From CAKZNE01 sp963976435 (GTDB taxonomy: Bacteria > Bacteroidota > Bacteroidia > Flavobacteriales > Schleiferiaceae): a DNA stretch of 64,000 nucleotides. Below, one piece after another: positions 8,109 through 16,374 of this stretch. Made by a program: the position numbers and the translations under genes. Each line of letters starts with the position of its first letter. The first letter of the stretch is position 1. Location: contig CAXBKQ010000014.1 in NCBI GenBank assembly GCA_963976435.1, positions 1-64,000 of the forward strand. The letters are read 5' to 3'. The notes under the pieces were generated by a model, which did no database searches, was not told where the DNA came from, and worked only from the letters and a program-made list of their open reading frames with translations.

Positions 8109-9566
8109 TTAGTCCTTCCTAAATGCATATTTGGCATTCTTGTCACGTACTTTATCACTGAGCCTTACCAAGATTTTATCATCGTCAATAAAACCATTGA
8201 GATAAAGACGAACCGTCTTTTCGTTAATACCTGTATAGTCCGACAATTCACTTATTGTACCCTTGTGATTATACAAGAGAAACTGCAAGATCTTTCGCTG
8301 AGTATCATTGTAATTAGGCCAATTCTTCTGAATGTGCTTAATGATTGCATCCGTTATGGTTTTAGTATGCTTGCTGACTTTATTACGTAGAGTTAGATAA
8401 ACGTTTCTATTCTTCACAACATATTCAGGCGTGGATAGCATGGACTCTTCCATGGACTTATAAATTCTTGAAACACCTTCATTCAGCTGCCTTACAAAGC
8501 CCATATCTTCCAATGCACGCGCAATACGTGGATTACGTGAATACCTTTCTTCTCGAATGTTATCAACGTTTACTTGTGCAGGTAAGGGACCGCTGTTGGA
8601 TATCTCTAAGCGGTCATCAAAGTGCTTTATGTAAATGGCATTACCCTGAATGTTATATGATCTGTGACAAAGGGCGTTCACAATACCTTCTAACCAAGCT
8701 TCTTCAGGATATTCAGGTACTTTATTGAATACGCCTGTTTCCAAGTCAAGAAAATAGTAGTCTTTCAGAGTAACTTTCAGGAACTCTCGAACCTTCCCAA
8801 TAATCCATGGTATGTTATTCTCGAAACGCTCGTCCTTAACTACATTGTGTGCCGTACCGACTTCAGCTTCCGTTCCTTCATAGCGTATGTAGCGAAGTGA
8901 AGCAGAAGTAATATACTTTTCTGGGTCTTTTGAAAATAGAAGTACACCCGCTTTTTTTATGAGGTAAGCTCCACTTTTCTTCACTGCCAAATGCCTTTTG
9001 AATAATAAGTCAAGTGGTTCACCATTGAAGTTGAGCTTTTCCTTGTATCGCTTTAGCAGCTTTACATCCAAATCGTCAAAGTCAAAATCAGGGACTAATT
9101 CGTCTTCAAATTTTCTAATTTGTTTGTCGTACTCTAATTTCCTTACAGCATCACGATCTAATTGCTTGTTCTTATCATCAATGCGCAAGTAGATATTCTC
9201 ATTGTCTTTACGCTTGTAGATTCGCTCTATATCTTGCTCTACATGAAATAGAAAAATTAGTTTTCCTTCAATCTCAACTTCTTCAAATTCTATATTCCCA
9301 AAGGGTTCAATGAAATCATGAATCAGGTTTCTGTAATTACTAAGCTTTTTGGGTGATAGTGTATTCAGGTCATCAATAGCGCCACCATCTGCCACGCCAA
9401 AAGCCAAAACACCACCATCTGCATTGAGCATACCAATAAGCTCATTAGCAATTTTAGTAGGACTAATGTCTTTATCACCTAAACCTTTCCGCTCAAAGTA
9501 TTGGTTCTCTACCTTCGTTTGCAGGTATTCAAGTGTTATTTGACTATTTAATTTCGAAATTATCAT
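8109..9566 (-). CDS. AlbA_2 (Schlafen-like) domain, putative ATP-binding protein
   Basis: A 485-aa protein of the family often named 'RNA-binding/ATP-binding protein' or putative transcriptional regulator (COG2865). The N-terminal AlbA_2 domain shows YFERKGLG, then ANELIGMLNADGGVLAFGVADGG. The middle has an HATPase_c-like segment (GIVNALCHRSYNIQGN, RLEISNSGPLP, RNPRIARALEDMGFVRQLNEG). The C-terminal 70 residues form a winged helix (GTISELSDYTGINEKTVRLYLNGFIDD). I chose ATG at 9566 because the longer reading (to 9581) needs a TTG. It lies between Mod and Res. AlbA_2/Schlafen domains occur in nucleic-acid binding or cleaving defence proteins; its role here is inferred. Confidence 0.85.
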   Translation of the reverse strand: MIISKLNSQITLEYLQTKVENQYFERKGLGDKDISPTKIANELIGMLNADGGVLAFGVADGGAIDDLNTLSPKKLSNYRNLIHDFIEPFGNIEFEEVEIEGKLIFLFHVEQDIERIYKRKDNENIYLRIDDKNKQLDRDAVRKLEYDKQIRKFEDELVPDFDFDDLDVKLLKRYKEKLNFNGEPLDLLFKRHLAVKKSGAYLIKKAGVLLFSKDPEKYITSASLRYIRYEGTEAEVGTAHNVVKDERFENNIPWIIGKVREFLKVTLKDYYFLDLETGVFNKVPEYPEEAWLEGIVNALCHRSYNIQGNAIYIKHFDDRLEISNSGPLPAQVNVDNIREERYSRNPRIARALEDMGFVRQLNEGVSRIYKSMEESMLSTPEYVVKNRNVYLTLRNKVSKHTKTITDAIIKHIQKNWPNYNDTQRKILQFLLYNHKGTISELSDYTGINEKTVRLYLNGFIDDDKILVRLSDKVRDKNAKYAFRKD

Positions 9567-9578
9567 TTCTTCAATGCT

Positions 9579-9607
9579 CAATTGTTAATTGTCAATGGTC
9601 AATTCCC
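9579..9607. repeat. AT-rich inverted-repeat arm, right of S23-like gene end
   Basis: CAATTGTTAATTGTCAATGG and the following TCAATTCCC overlap the end of the S23-like gene. The same wording, in opposite orientation, occurs beyond its start (9954-9985). Together these arms frame the gene as a cassette. Confidence 0.5.
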
Positions 9608-9952
9608 TTTCGTGGATTTGATAATTGAGGTTATTAATCTGATTAACGCTGTAGCATCTGAATGCAAACTTTCAAATGCTTCTATCTCTAAATAGTCTGT
9701 AGCTGATAAAAGCTCTAACCAATACAAGGTCTCATTGCACTCTTTTTGAGCAATTGCCATTTTATGAATAAAATCTGCTTTGCTTTCAGCTTGCTCCGCT
9801 TCACGATACAAAGCTCCAATAGAAGTTCCTGAACGCAACAATTGCTTGCTCATCACAAACTCCTTCTTTTCAGTAGACAAGAATTTATAAGCCTTTACAA
9901 CCCGCACTGCAAAAGCAAAACTCTTATCCTTTATCGCATTAACTCTACCCAT
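9599..9952 (-). CDS. Four-helix-bundle protein (S23/IVP family)
   Basis: A 117-aa all-helical protein of the 23S rRNA-intervening-sequence (S23) family. The marks are KSFAFAVRVVKAYKFL, then KQLLRSGTSIGALYREAEQAESKADFI split by a charged region, and then AIAQKECNETLYWLELL. Free-standing members are very common in Bacteroidota; their function is not established, and one branch (Avd) assists diversity-generating retroelements, though no retroelement is seen here. I start at ATG 9952 because the extension to 9961 needs TTG within the repeat. The gene is bounded by AT-rich repeats and interrupts the Mod-to-Res order, so it looks like an inserted cassette rather than a core restriction gene. Confidence 0.85.
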   Translation of the reverse strand: MGRVNAIKDKSFAFAVRVVKAYKFLSTEKKEFVMSKQLLRSGTSIGALYREAEQAESKADFIHKMAIAQKECNETLYWLELLSATDYLEIEAFESLHSDATALIRLITSIIKSTKGN

Positions 9953-9953
9953 A

Positions 9954-9981
9954 ATTAACAATTAACCATTAACAATTAACC
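9954..9981. repeat. 14-bp tandem duplication upstream of S23-like gene
   Basis: ATTAACAATTAACC occurs twice head to tail (9954-9967 and 9968-9981), followed by ATTG. It lies between the Mod stop (9988-9990) and the S23-like ATG and is the inverted counterpart of the arm at 9579-9607. Confidence 0.75.
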
Positions 9982-9987
9982 ATTGAT

Positions 9988-11979
9988 TTAAATCACCTTC
10001 ATTTCAGTTTCTGGACTTAGCTGCTTGAGTAGCTGCTTGACATTGGTTTTGGCAGTATCGTTTTTAAAGCCGCTGTCTTTGAACACAATACGTAATGGCT
10101 CATCTTTGGCAATGGCTTTGGCAAAGTCTTCATCAATACCACTATCAAAACAAGCATAGAGTGAGTTCTCGGCTACTTTAAAGACGTTCTTTCCTGAGAC
10201 ATCTACTTGCTCAATTTTGAGGGAAAGGGGTAAGCCCCAATCCAACATCACTTGTGCCAATAAATCATCTGCAGAGCGGTCTGACTTTACATTGTCTGCA
10301 AAGAGGTCTAAGTTGCCTTGGTCATAATCTTGCGGCTTGTAATAGACATCTTGCATGTTGCTGCTGTCTAAGCGATAGACACGGAAGCCATAATCTAATT
10401 TGTCTGTCCCTTCGGCTCCGCTCAGGGCAAGTTCTTCTTTGATTTTTTTGGCTGCTCTGCGGATTCGTTCTTTGCCGAGTTCAGATAATAAATGAGGTTT
10501 ACCTATATCATCTAAGAGGTCTATACCGTTTTGGATAATTTTCTTTGAGTTACTATCAGCTGTTTTTAAGTTTTCATCAAGATTTTCGGGAAGTTGAACC
10601 ATAATGTATTTCAGCTTCTTCCCATTTTCAGCAGACCAACGTAAAGCCCCATCAGCCGCTGAGGCGGAACCTGAGAAGAAATCCATAACTATATCACCTT
10701 CCTGTGCAAGAAAGTTGAATAAGTACTTCATTAAAGAAACTGGTTTTGGGTAACTGAAAACATCATTGCCCATTAATTGGGACAAATAGCTTGAAGCATT
10801 TTCGTTAGTTCCTACGCCATTTTTTTTCTTTGTGATTGTTGGGTCAGTGTACTTCTCTTTAATGAAATTTGTTGGTCTTTTATAACCTTCTTCGTCTCTA
10901 ATAAATCTGATTGATAGTTTATCCGACTTTATAATGAAAGTAGTCCCCTTTTTAAGTTCTTCATTTAAGAAATCCTGTGTCCACTTAAACTCACCACTTA
11001 AACGAAAATCAGTGGTTGAGTAGCCTGATTTAATGACAATATTATCCAAGAGCTCAACTCTATCTGGCTTGCCTGATTTAAAAGGTCCATCTTCAAATTT
11101 GTCAGTTTTAAACAGTACTTTTTCCTTTGGGAAAGTTAACGTGCGAACACTGTTGCCCGAATTTAGTAATGGTTGGTCACCACCTTCAAGTAGCTCCCCA
11201 TTGTACTTAAAAGGATTCCAACTTTTTTCGTAGCAAAGAATATATTCATTGGTCTTTCTTGACTTGGTAGAAAGTGCTGGCGGTGTGGAAGTTTTTACCC
11301 AAGAAAATACTTCTATAAAATTTGCTTCTCCAAAAACATCATCCATAGCACGCTTGAGATTTGCTACTTCTTCAACACCAATAGAAATAAATATTGCACC
11401 GTCATTACTTAGTAACGTTCTCGCCAACTTCAATCTTGGATACATCATGCTTAACCAATCGGAATGATAGCGTCCTGCAGTTTCAGGGTTGGCTACCAAG
11501 CGTTGGTTGTACTCGTCTTTTTGTCCACTTTCTATGAGTTCTTCTTGAGCATCTTTGCTAAAGTTGTCTTTGTACACAAAGTCTTTGCCTGTGTTGTAGG
11601 GCGGGTCTATGTAGATCATCTTCACCTTACCCAAGTAGCTTTCTTGCAGTAGTTTGAGTACTTCTAAGTTGTCGCCTTCTATGTAGAGGTTTTCAGTGTT
11701 GTCAAAATCCACAGAATCTTCCCGTACAGGGCGTAGGGTTTTGGTAGTGGGTAGGTTGGCGGTTACTATAGCTTCCCGTTTCCCTGGCCACTCTAAGCGG
11801 TAGCGTTCTTTATTGCCTTCTACTACGGCATGGCTCAGCTCTTGCTTAAGCAGGTCAAAGTCTATGGCTTTGCCTTCAGCACCTTCCGTAACGCAGTTAG
11901 GGAAGAGGGCAGCTAACTTTTCAAAGTTTTCGTTCACCAAGTCAGGTGATTTGAGGTCTAATTTATCTGTATCCATCAA
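9988..11979 (-). CDS. Type III-like site-specific DNA methyltransferase (Mod)
   Basis: A 663-aa N6-adenine or N4-cytosine methyltransferase of the beta order. Catalytic motif IV DPPYNTGKDF comes first (125-134), preceded by the NLYIEGDNLEVLKLL stretch usual in Mod proteins. The SAM-binding motif I, DFFSGSASAADGALRW, follows around residue 445. The 300 residues between them are the expected target-recognition region and set the specificity. In a type III pair, Mod both modifies and guides Res. Its ATG overlaps the stop of the XRE gene by four bases (ATGA, 11976-11979). All key motifs are present, so it should be functional. Confidence 0.93.
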   Translation of the reverse strand: MMDTDKLDLKSPDLVNENFEKLAALFPNCVTEGAEGKAIDFDLLKQELSHAVVEGNKERYRLEWPGKREAIVTANLPTTKTLRPVREDSVDFDNTENLYIEGDNLEVLKLLQESYLGKVKMIYIDPPYNTGKDFVYKDNFSKDAQEELIESGQKDEYNQRLVANPETAGRYHSDWLSMMYPRLKLARTLLSNDGAIFISIGVEEVANLKRAMDDVFGEANFIEVFSWVKTSTPPALSTKSRKTNEYILCYEKSWNPFKYNGELLEGGDQPLLNSGNSVRTLTFPKEKVLFKTDKFEDGPFKSGKPDRVELLDNIVIKSGYSTTDFRLSGEFKWTQDFLNEELKKGTTFIIKSDKLSIRFIRDEEGYKRPTNFIKEKYTDPTITKKKNGVGTNENASSYLSQLMGNDVFSYPKPVSLMKYLFNFLAQEGDIVMDFFSGSASAADGALRWSAENGKKLKYIMVQLPENLDENLKTADSNSKKIIQNGIDLLDDIGKPHLLSELGKERIRRAAKKIKEELALSGAEGTDKLDYGFRVYRLDSSNMQDVYYKPQDYDQGNLDLFADNVKSDRSADDLLAQVMLDWGLPLSLKIEQVDVSGKNVFKVAENSLYACFDSGIDEDFAKAIAKDEPLRIVFKDSGFKNDTAKTNVKQLLKQLSPETEMKVI

Positions 11980-12176
11980 TTATTTTCTTTAGTAGAGACA
12001 ATCAAGTCTTTTACGTCAACGTCTAATATTTTGGCAATGTCGGCAAGTACTTCCAAGCGTGGTTGTTGCCTGTTTTGTACATACCCATTCACCATGTTGT
12101 AGCTCTTTCCGAGTTGTTCGGCCAACCATTTCTGTTTGATTCCTTTCTCTTCAAGCACTTCTTTTATTCGGTTCAT
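11976..12176 (-). CDS. XRE-family HTH regulator of the defence operon
   Basis: A 66-aa protein made almost entirely of a Cro/C1-type helix-turn-helix: GIKQKWLAEQLGKSYNMVNGYVQNRQQPRLEVLADIAKIL shows the QxxLAxxLG and SxxxVxxxxxGxxxP pattern. It is the first gene of the operon and overlaps mod by four bases. Small XRE proteins in front of restriction-modification genes often act as controllers that delay or balance expression, so autoregulation of the whole operon is likely but inferred. The 170-bp AT-rich gap upstream is where its promoter should be; I saw no clear TAnnTTTG element on the minus strand. Confidence 0.88.
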   Translation of the reverse strand: MNRIKEVLEEKGIKQKWLAEQLGKSYNMVNGYVQNRQQPRLEVLADIAKILDVDVKDLIVSTKENN

Positions 12177-12345
12177 GTCCGTATAAATTTATTCAGCCAA
12201 GGTAATTATTTTACATTAAATATCTCGAAATACAATATAAAAAATCTCAGTATTATTTTCGGTCAGCGGTGGGGTAGTGAAAGCTCTTTTGTGCTGAGGC
12301 ACGAAGCGTCAAATTCTGACTAACGTAAAATTAAAATTCAGATTA

Positions 12346-13704
12346 TCAAGCATTTAAAAATTGAACATCTTGATCAGTCAAGCCAAATTTAACCATTTGT
12401 TTTCGGATTCTCTTTGCCATTCCGAGTTTCCTTTTTTGATCGAGGAAGAGATATTCTGTGGGTGGATTGTAGGGTGTTTTTTTGGTAACCATATTCCAAA
12501 TAATTACACCCAGTTTTCGGGCAGTGGCACTGACCGCAGCCTGTCTTCCTTTTCGGAAGGCTATTCTTTTAAAGAAATCGGCCAGATGAGTGTCCTTTAA
12601 ATTACCAATAGTATTGGCAGCTTGCCTGAGGGCTATTTTTAATCGGTTGCTACCTTTAGGGGTTTTGGCGCTGAGGACTTTGCCTCCGGATATTTTGTTG
12701 TTTGGGGCAATTCGCAGCCACGATACAAATTGCTTGGCGCTGTTGAATTTTTTAAATCCATCGGGGCCTATTTCAGTCATGATGCTCAAAACGGTGCTGT
12801 AACTAACACCTTCAATGGCCAGTAAATCTACCCCACCAAAATATTGAAAAGCCAGTTGGTTGAAGTTTTTAATAGCTGGCGCATTTTTGTTTTGACGCTT
12901 ACAGGGCTTTGGGGTGGTTTTAAGCTTTTTGAGTTCTGGATTTTCCTTGAAAAAGGCTTTAATGAAAGCATCGATCTTTTTATCGCATTGCTGCAACTGT
13001 TTTTGAAAAAACCGATATGCTTCAAATTCCTGTTTCAGACCAAAAAGAAAATCTTCTCGGTTGTTGCCATGCAAAGCTTTGGCAATTTCCTCTTCCGATG
13101 TTCTACAGTTTTAATGGCGGTGTTTGGCCAGTTCTTGAGGGTTTAGATTTCCCTTGCAAATATCTTCGATAATGGTCAACCCAGTGAGCCCGCACACATC
13201 TTTTACTACCACATCAAGCCTGAAGTTAAGAAACTTCAGGTACTTCTGCATTTTACGAGAACTAGCCGCAGCCTGATTTACAATATTGCCTCTTTGGCGG
13301 GCATAGGTTCGTATAATTTCCGTCTTTTCATCGGGAAGAAAGCTGGTGGTCAGAAGCCCTAAGCTGTGCAGCTTCTGTATCCAGCGCGCATCTTTGACAT
13401 CTGTTTTTTTTCCTTTGGCATGCTTGGTGAACTTGCCATTGCACAGAAAAACCTCAAAACCGTGTTTTACCAGTTCTGAAAACAAGTTTTGCCAATAGTC
13501 TCCAGTACTTTCCATAGCTACCGAAGTCACCCCATAATCTTTTAAATGATTGCAAATAGCCTCCAGATCTTCGGCATACACCTCAAATTCTTTTACATCT
13601 TCTAGAGCCTGACCTACAGCCACAAAATGCGAGCGACTGCCAATATCAATACCTGCCGAATTAGGGTTTATGATTTCCAGTTCCATTTTCTTTTTTCTTG
13701 CCAT
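12346..13704 (-). pseudogene. IS110-family transposase with an in-frame stop
   Basis: One continuous frame of 452 codons is interrupted by a single TAA at 13111-13113 (between AKHRH and NCRTSEEEI), so this is a nonsense mutation and not a frameshift. The N-terminal half is the DEDD RuvC-like domain: AGIDIGSRSHFVAV, AMESTGDYW, KKTDVKDARWIQKL. The C-terminal half is the Tnp20 domain: LLAIEGVSYSTVLSIMTEIG, FVSWLRIAPNNKISGGK with its candidate serine, and RQAANTIG. IS110 recombinases act with a bridge RNA made from the element's non-coding end. The element lies just outside the defence operon in the same orientation. Unless the stop is suppressed or is a sequencing error, the gene is inactive. 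The exact element ends were not found. Confidence 0.88.
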
Positions 13705-14127
13705 GACACTTAGTTTTTTAAAGTATTAGTTTAAAAAGACCCTAAGGAGATGTAGTTTTGTACTGAAAATTATTCTGAACGGGGTCTCTGAATACTCAGA
13801 GCCACCACTGAAATTATCACCAAGCCCTGAGTTCGGTCAGGGCTTTTTTACATCTCAACCAGAATAAGCGCGCGGGCTTTGTTTCAAGCACCACTTAAAA
13901 AAATCGGCCTTGCATAGAGTCTTACCCGAAAAATACTAAAGGTCTGCTAAAGAATCGTTAGCGATAGAAATTAATTAGCCCTGGGAGAAATTGATACCTT
14001 TTTTTAAGGTCAATTTTGGACGGGCTGATGTGGGGAATGAAACACAACGTTCCGGCTAAAAAGCGTTGCTGTCCCGCAGGGTAGCTATGATTTTTTTGCC
14101 ATTGTTATGGGCTAGTTTTTTATTGTT
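13705..14127. other. Gene-free stretch upstream of the IS110 transposase
   Basis: No coding frame is convincing. The part nearest the transposase start should contain the element's non-coding left end and, by analogy with IS110 elements, a bridge RNA on the minus strand. It holds two hairpins: 13786-13801 (CTCTGA/TCAGAG, tetraloop) and 13822-13845. The remainder, 13860-14127, has no feature I can name. Confidence 0.4.
13822..13849 (+). terminator. Terminator-like hairpin with no plus-strand gene
   Basis: A perfect 9-bp stem, AAGCCCTGA (13822-13830) with TCAGGGCTT (13837-13845), has a six-base loop GTTCGG and is followed by a T-run on the plus strand. No plus-strand gene ends nearby, so it may serve a lost gene or be part of the IS110 end. 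Confidence 0.5.
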
Positions 14128-15525
14128 TTAATCAATTTCAATGTCGTATTTTTTAAATAGCTTCCGAAATGATTCTGACCAATTACCCCAATCCCAATCT
14201 TTCTGATTTGTCCTTAGAATATTCACTAATTCATCTTTTTGATTTGGGTGAGTCAATGTCAAAACTGTTTCGGTCAAATGAAATACTTCATATGCTTGAT
14301 TCTTCTGATTAAGTCTCTCTAATATCTCATCACTTGTTTCGGTTAATCCATTGTTTTTCACACAAGTCAGAAAGTGATTTAGAGTAGTAAATTCTGCTGT
14401 CTTGATATTTGTTTCGCAGATTTTTAACAGAGAGTCTTTTTGATACTGTTCAATATTCCCAAGTATTAAAGGAAGAATTTTATCAATTGTGCCATAATCA
14501 TGGTCGTACTGAACGAAATTGAGTTTATTTTTTGATAAAAGCCCAATTGTGAATGAATTGGAAGTTTTATCGGGAATGTCTTTGATTAAAATCTTAGTTG
14601 CTCTGATGTCAATCATTTTATATTTTTCCCAAATCTCAAGAATCAAAGGTTGGTATATGGCACTGTAATTTTTGGTTAGTGCTTCAGTAAGTTCACTAAT
14701 CTTATCCTTTGGCATTGTAGTTAACAAGTCTGATAAAATTTCTGCTGATTTATCAGTTTTGAAGGCTGAAATCGCCATCAAATAACTCTTGGAAATAACC
14801 TTGTCTTTGAAAGAAAGTAGAAATTCCCAAAAATTCTCGTCTGGAAATATCGCAATGGCAACAAAAGATTTTTCTTTCAGTTTTTTGAAATCTTCAATGT
14901 CTTGTTCTTTTTGATAAACTGCTAAGGCTTCAATAGCATTGAGGTTTTCCTTTTTAAAAGCTAAATGCCTTATCCTATCATAATTATTTGGATTTCCGTT
15001 ATTATTATTTAATGCCCTCCTTAATAAGTAATTGTCTTTTTCTGCATAAAGAATGACACTATCGAGTTGTTGAATTTGAGATTGGAAAAACAGACTATCT
15101 TCTACTGATAGCACATTGTGAAAATGTTGGTAAAATACTCTGCTGTAAAATTCGCTTGCAAGGTCGCCTTCTGAGACAATACAGCCATGTTGAGTGGTTG
15201 CCGATTCGCCTGTTCTAAGAAATTCTGTAAATATGTCAACTAACTTTGGGTACTTTTTGTCGGCTAACGCCCAACTTGAATAGCCTTTAACAACAGAATT
15301 CTTGTATTCAATAAGTTGTAAAAGTTCGTCATAAGTCGCTTTGTCTCTAAGCTTTTCGAAGTTTCTATACTGGTCAGTTGTCACGCCCGCATAACCAACA
15401 TGATCTGATTCAAGTTCATTGTATTTCTCGATTTTCTGAGCAAGTTTTTTTATTTCGGGTCGGATTTTTTGTCCCGAAGACTCAAAAGCAAATAATGCCA
15501 ATATGATTACCAAAACTTGTCTCAT
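14128..15525 (-). CDS. Secreted protein of unknown function, helical-repeat-like
   Basis: A 465-aa protein with a clear signal peptide (MRQVLVIILALFAFESSG, cleavage likely before QK). The rest is rich in helices and regularly spaced leucines, with segments such as ELLQLIEYKNSVVKGYSSWALADKKYP and LPLILGNIEQYQKDSLL, recalling HEAT-like repeats, but I cannot assign a family. It is transcribed alone, in the direction of the IS110 relic, with about 420 bases of gene-free DNA after it and about 250 before it. It is probably an accessory periplasmic or secreted protein; no catalytic motif is evident. Confidence 0.75.
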   Translation of the reverse strand: MRQVLVIILALFAFESSGQKIRPEIKKLAQKIEKYNELESDHVGYAGVTTDQYRNFEKLRDKATYDELLQLIEYKNSVVKGYSSWALADKKYPKLVDIFTEFLRTGESATTQHGCIVSEGDLASEFYSRVFYQHFHNVLSVEDSLFFQSQIQQLDSVILYAEKDNYLLRRALNNNNGNPNNYDRIRHLAFKKENLNAIEALAVYQKEQDIEDFKKLKEKSFVAIAIFPDENFWEFLLSFKDKVISKSYLMAISAFKTDKSAEILSDLLTTMPKDKISELTEALTKNYSAIYQPLILEIWEKYKMIDIRATKILIKDIPDKTSNSFTIGLLSKNKLNFVQYDHDYGTIDKILPLILGNIEQYQKDSLLKICETNIKTAEFTTLNHFLTCVKNNGLTETSDEILERLNQKNQAYEVFHLTETVLTLTHPNQKDELVNILRTNQKDWDWGNWSESFRKLFKKYDIEID

Positions 15526-15779
15526 TGTCTTTTTGTCTTTTTTTTACTTGCCCATAACATGCGTATATATACCACAGTGCTATATATCTACACTTTAGCT
15601 TCACTACAAATCTATTGAAAAAAGAAGGCGAAACACTCCTTGGCTCCTTTGGGATTGAAAATCATTAATTTTGCTCAAAACATTGAAAAACCCATTTTCT
15701 CCTTTGGGTTCAAAGCCCAAATAAAATAATTTAGTACGGCTGGGATTTGAAATATTTATGAATTTAAATTAAAATATAA

Positions 15780-16316
15780 ATGGCTTCAGCATTTGGACAT
15801 GCGGCAATGGCCTATGTTTTAGGATCTTTTGCGAAAAAACCCCTGCGAAACTGGAAGCTCTTTCTGCTTGGAATTATATGTTCAATAATTCCTGACGCAG
15901 ATGTAATATCCTTTAGTCTGGGGATTCCATATGAAAGTTTTTGGGGGCATAGAGGTTTTAGTCATTCTCTGGTTTTTGCATTATTCTTTGGCATCTTTAT
16001 AAGCTTTTTTCTCTATCCCAAACATAGAAGAAAGTGGTCCGGTGTTTTGCTAAGCTTCTATTTCTTTTTAGCCACTGCCAGTCATAGTCTATTGGATGCC
16101 ATGACAAGTGGAGGCTTAGGAGTCGCCTTTTTTTCACCTTTTGACAATAGCCGATATTTCTTGCCCTGGCGTCCCATAAAAGTATCACCAATTGGGGCGG
16201 AAAATTTTTTCTCAGAATGGGGTTGGTTTGTCCTAAAAAGTGAAGCCTTGTGGATTGGTCTCCCCTGCCTTTTTACCTTGATTGGAATTTGGTCTGTCCG
16301 AAGAATCAAGTCTTGA
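15780..16316 (+). CDS. YdjM-like membrane protein (putative metal-dependent hydrolase)
   Basis: A 178-aa membrane protein of the DUF457/YdjM family. It shows the conserved polar motifs GHAAMAYVLG near the start, IIPDADVI (residues about 37-44), WGHRGFSHSL (56-65) and ASHSLLDAMTSGG, together with four to five hydrophobic segments. The His/Asp motifs are thought to bind metal in a membrane-embedded site, but the substrate is unknown; the E. coli member is an SOS-regulated gene. It is followed by a 58-base gap holding the first operator of the creD group, so it is probably a separate transcription unit. Confidence 0.85.
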   Translation: MASAFGHAAMAYVLGSFAKKPLRNWKLFLLGIICSIIPDADVISFSLGIPYESFWGHRGFSHSLVFALFFGIFISFFLYPKHRRKWSGVLLSFYFFLATASHSLLDAMTSGGLGVAFFSPFDNSRYFLPWRPIKVSPIGAENFFSEWGWFVLKSEALWIGLPCLFTLIGIWSVRRIKS

Positions 16317-16349
16317 AAATTTTTCTTTAGAATATCAATTAATTTGTTT

Positions 16350-16368
16350 TACTTTGTAATTCAAAGTA
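16350..16368. promoter_or_regulatory. Palindromic operator, copy 1
   Basis: TACTTTG-TAATT-CAAAGTA, a perfect 7-bp inverted repeat with a five-base spacer, six bases before the ATG of the membrane protein gene. An almost identical site stands before creD (17299-17317). The left half overlaps TTACTTTG, close to the Bacteroidota -7 element TAnnTTTG, so a bound regulator would block transcription. The winged-helix protein encoded between the two sites is the obvious candidate ligand. Confidence 0.75.
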
Positions 16369-16374
16369 CTTTTT

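Noticed and set aside
9599..9952. Avd protein of a diversity-generating retroelement
   Set aside because: No reverse transcriptase or template/variable repeat is present nearby, so only S23-family membership is supported.
12177..12345. Part of a small gene over 12269-12325
   Set aside because: The only frame (12063-12323, plus) runs antisense through the XRE gene and has no recognisable content.
13075..13110. Frameshift between the two IS110 halves
   Set aside because: Counting codons shows both halves are in the same frame (12 codons between), with one TAA; it is a nonsense change.
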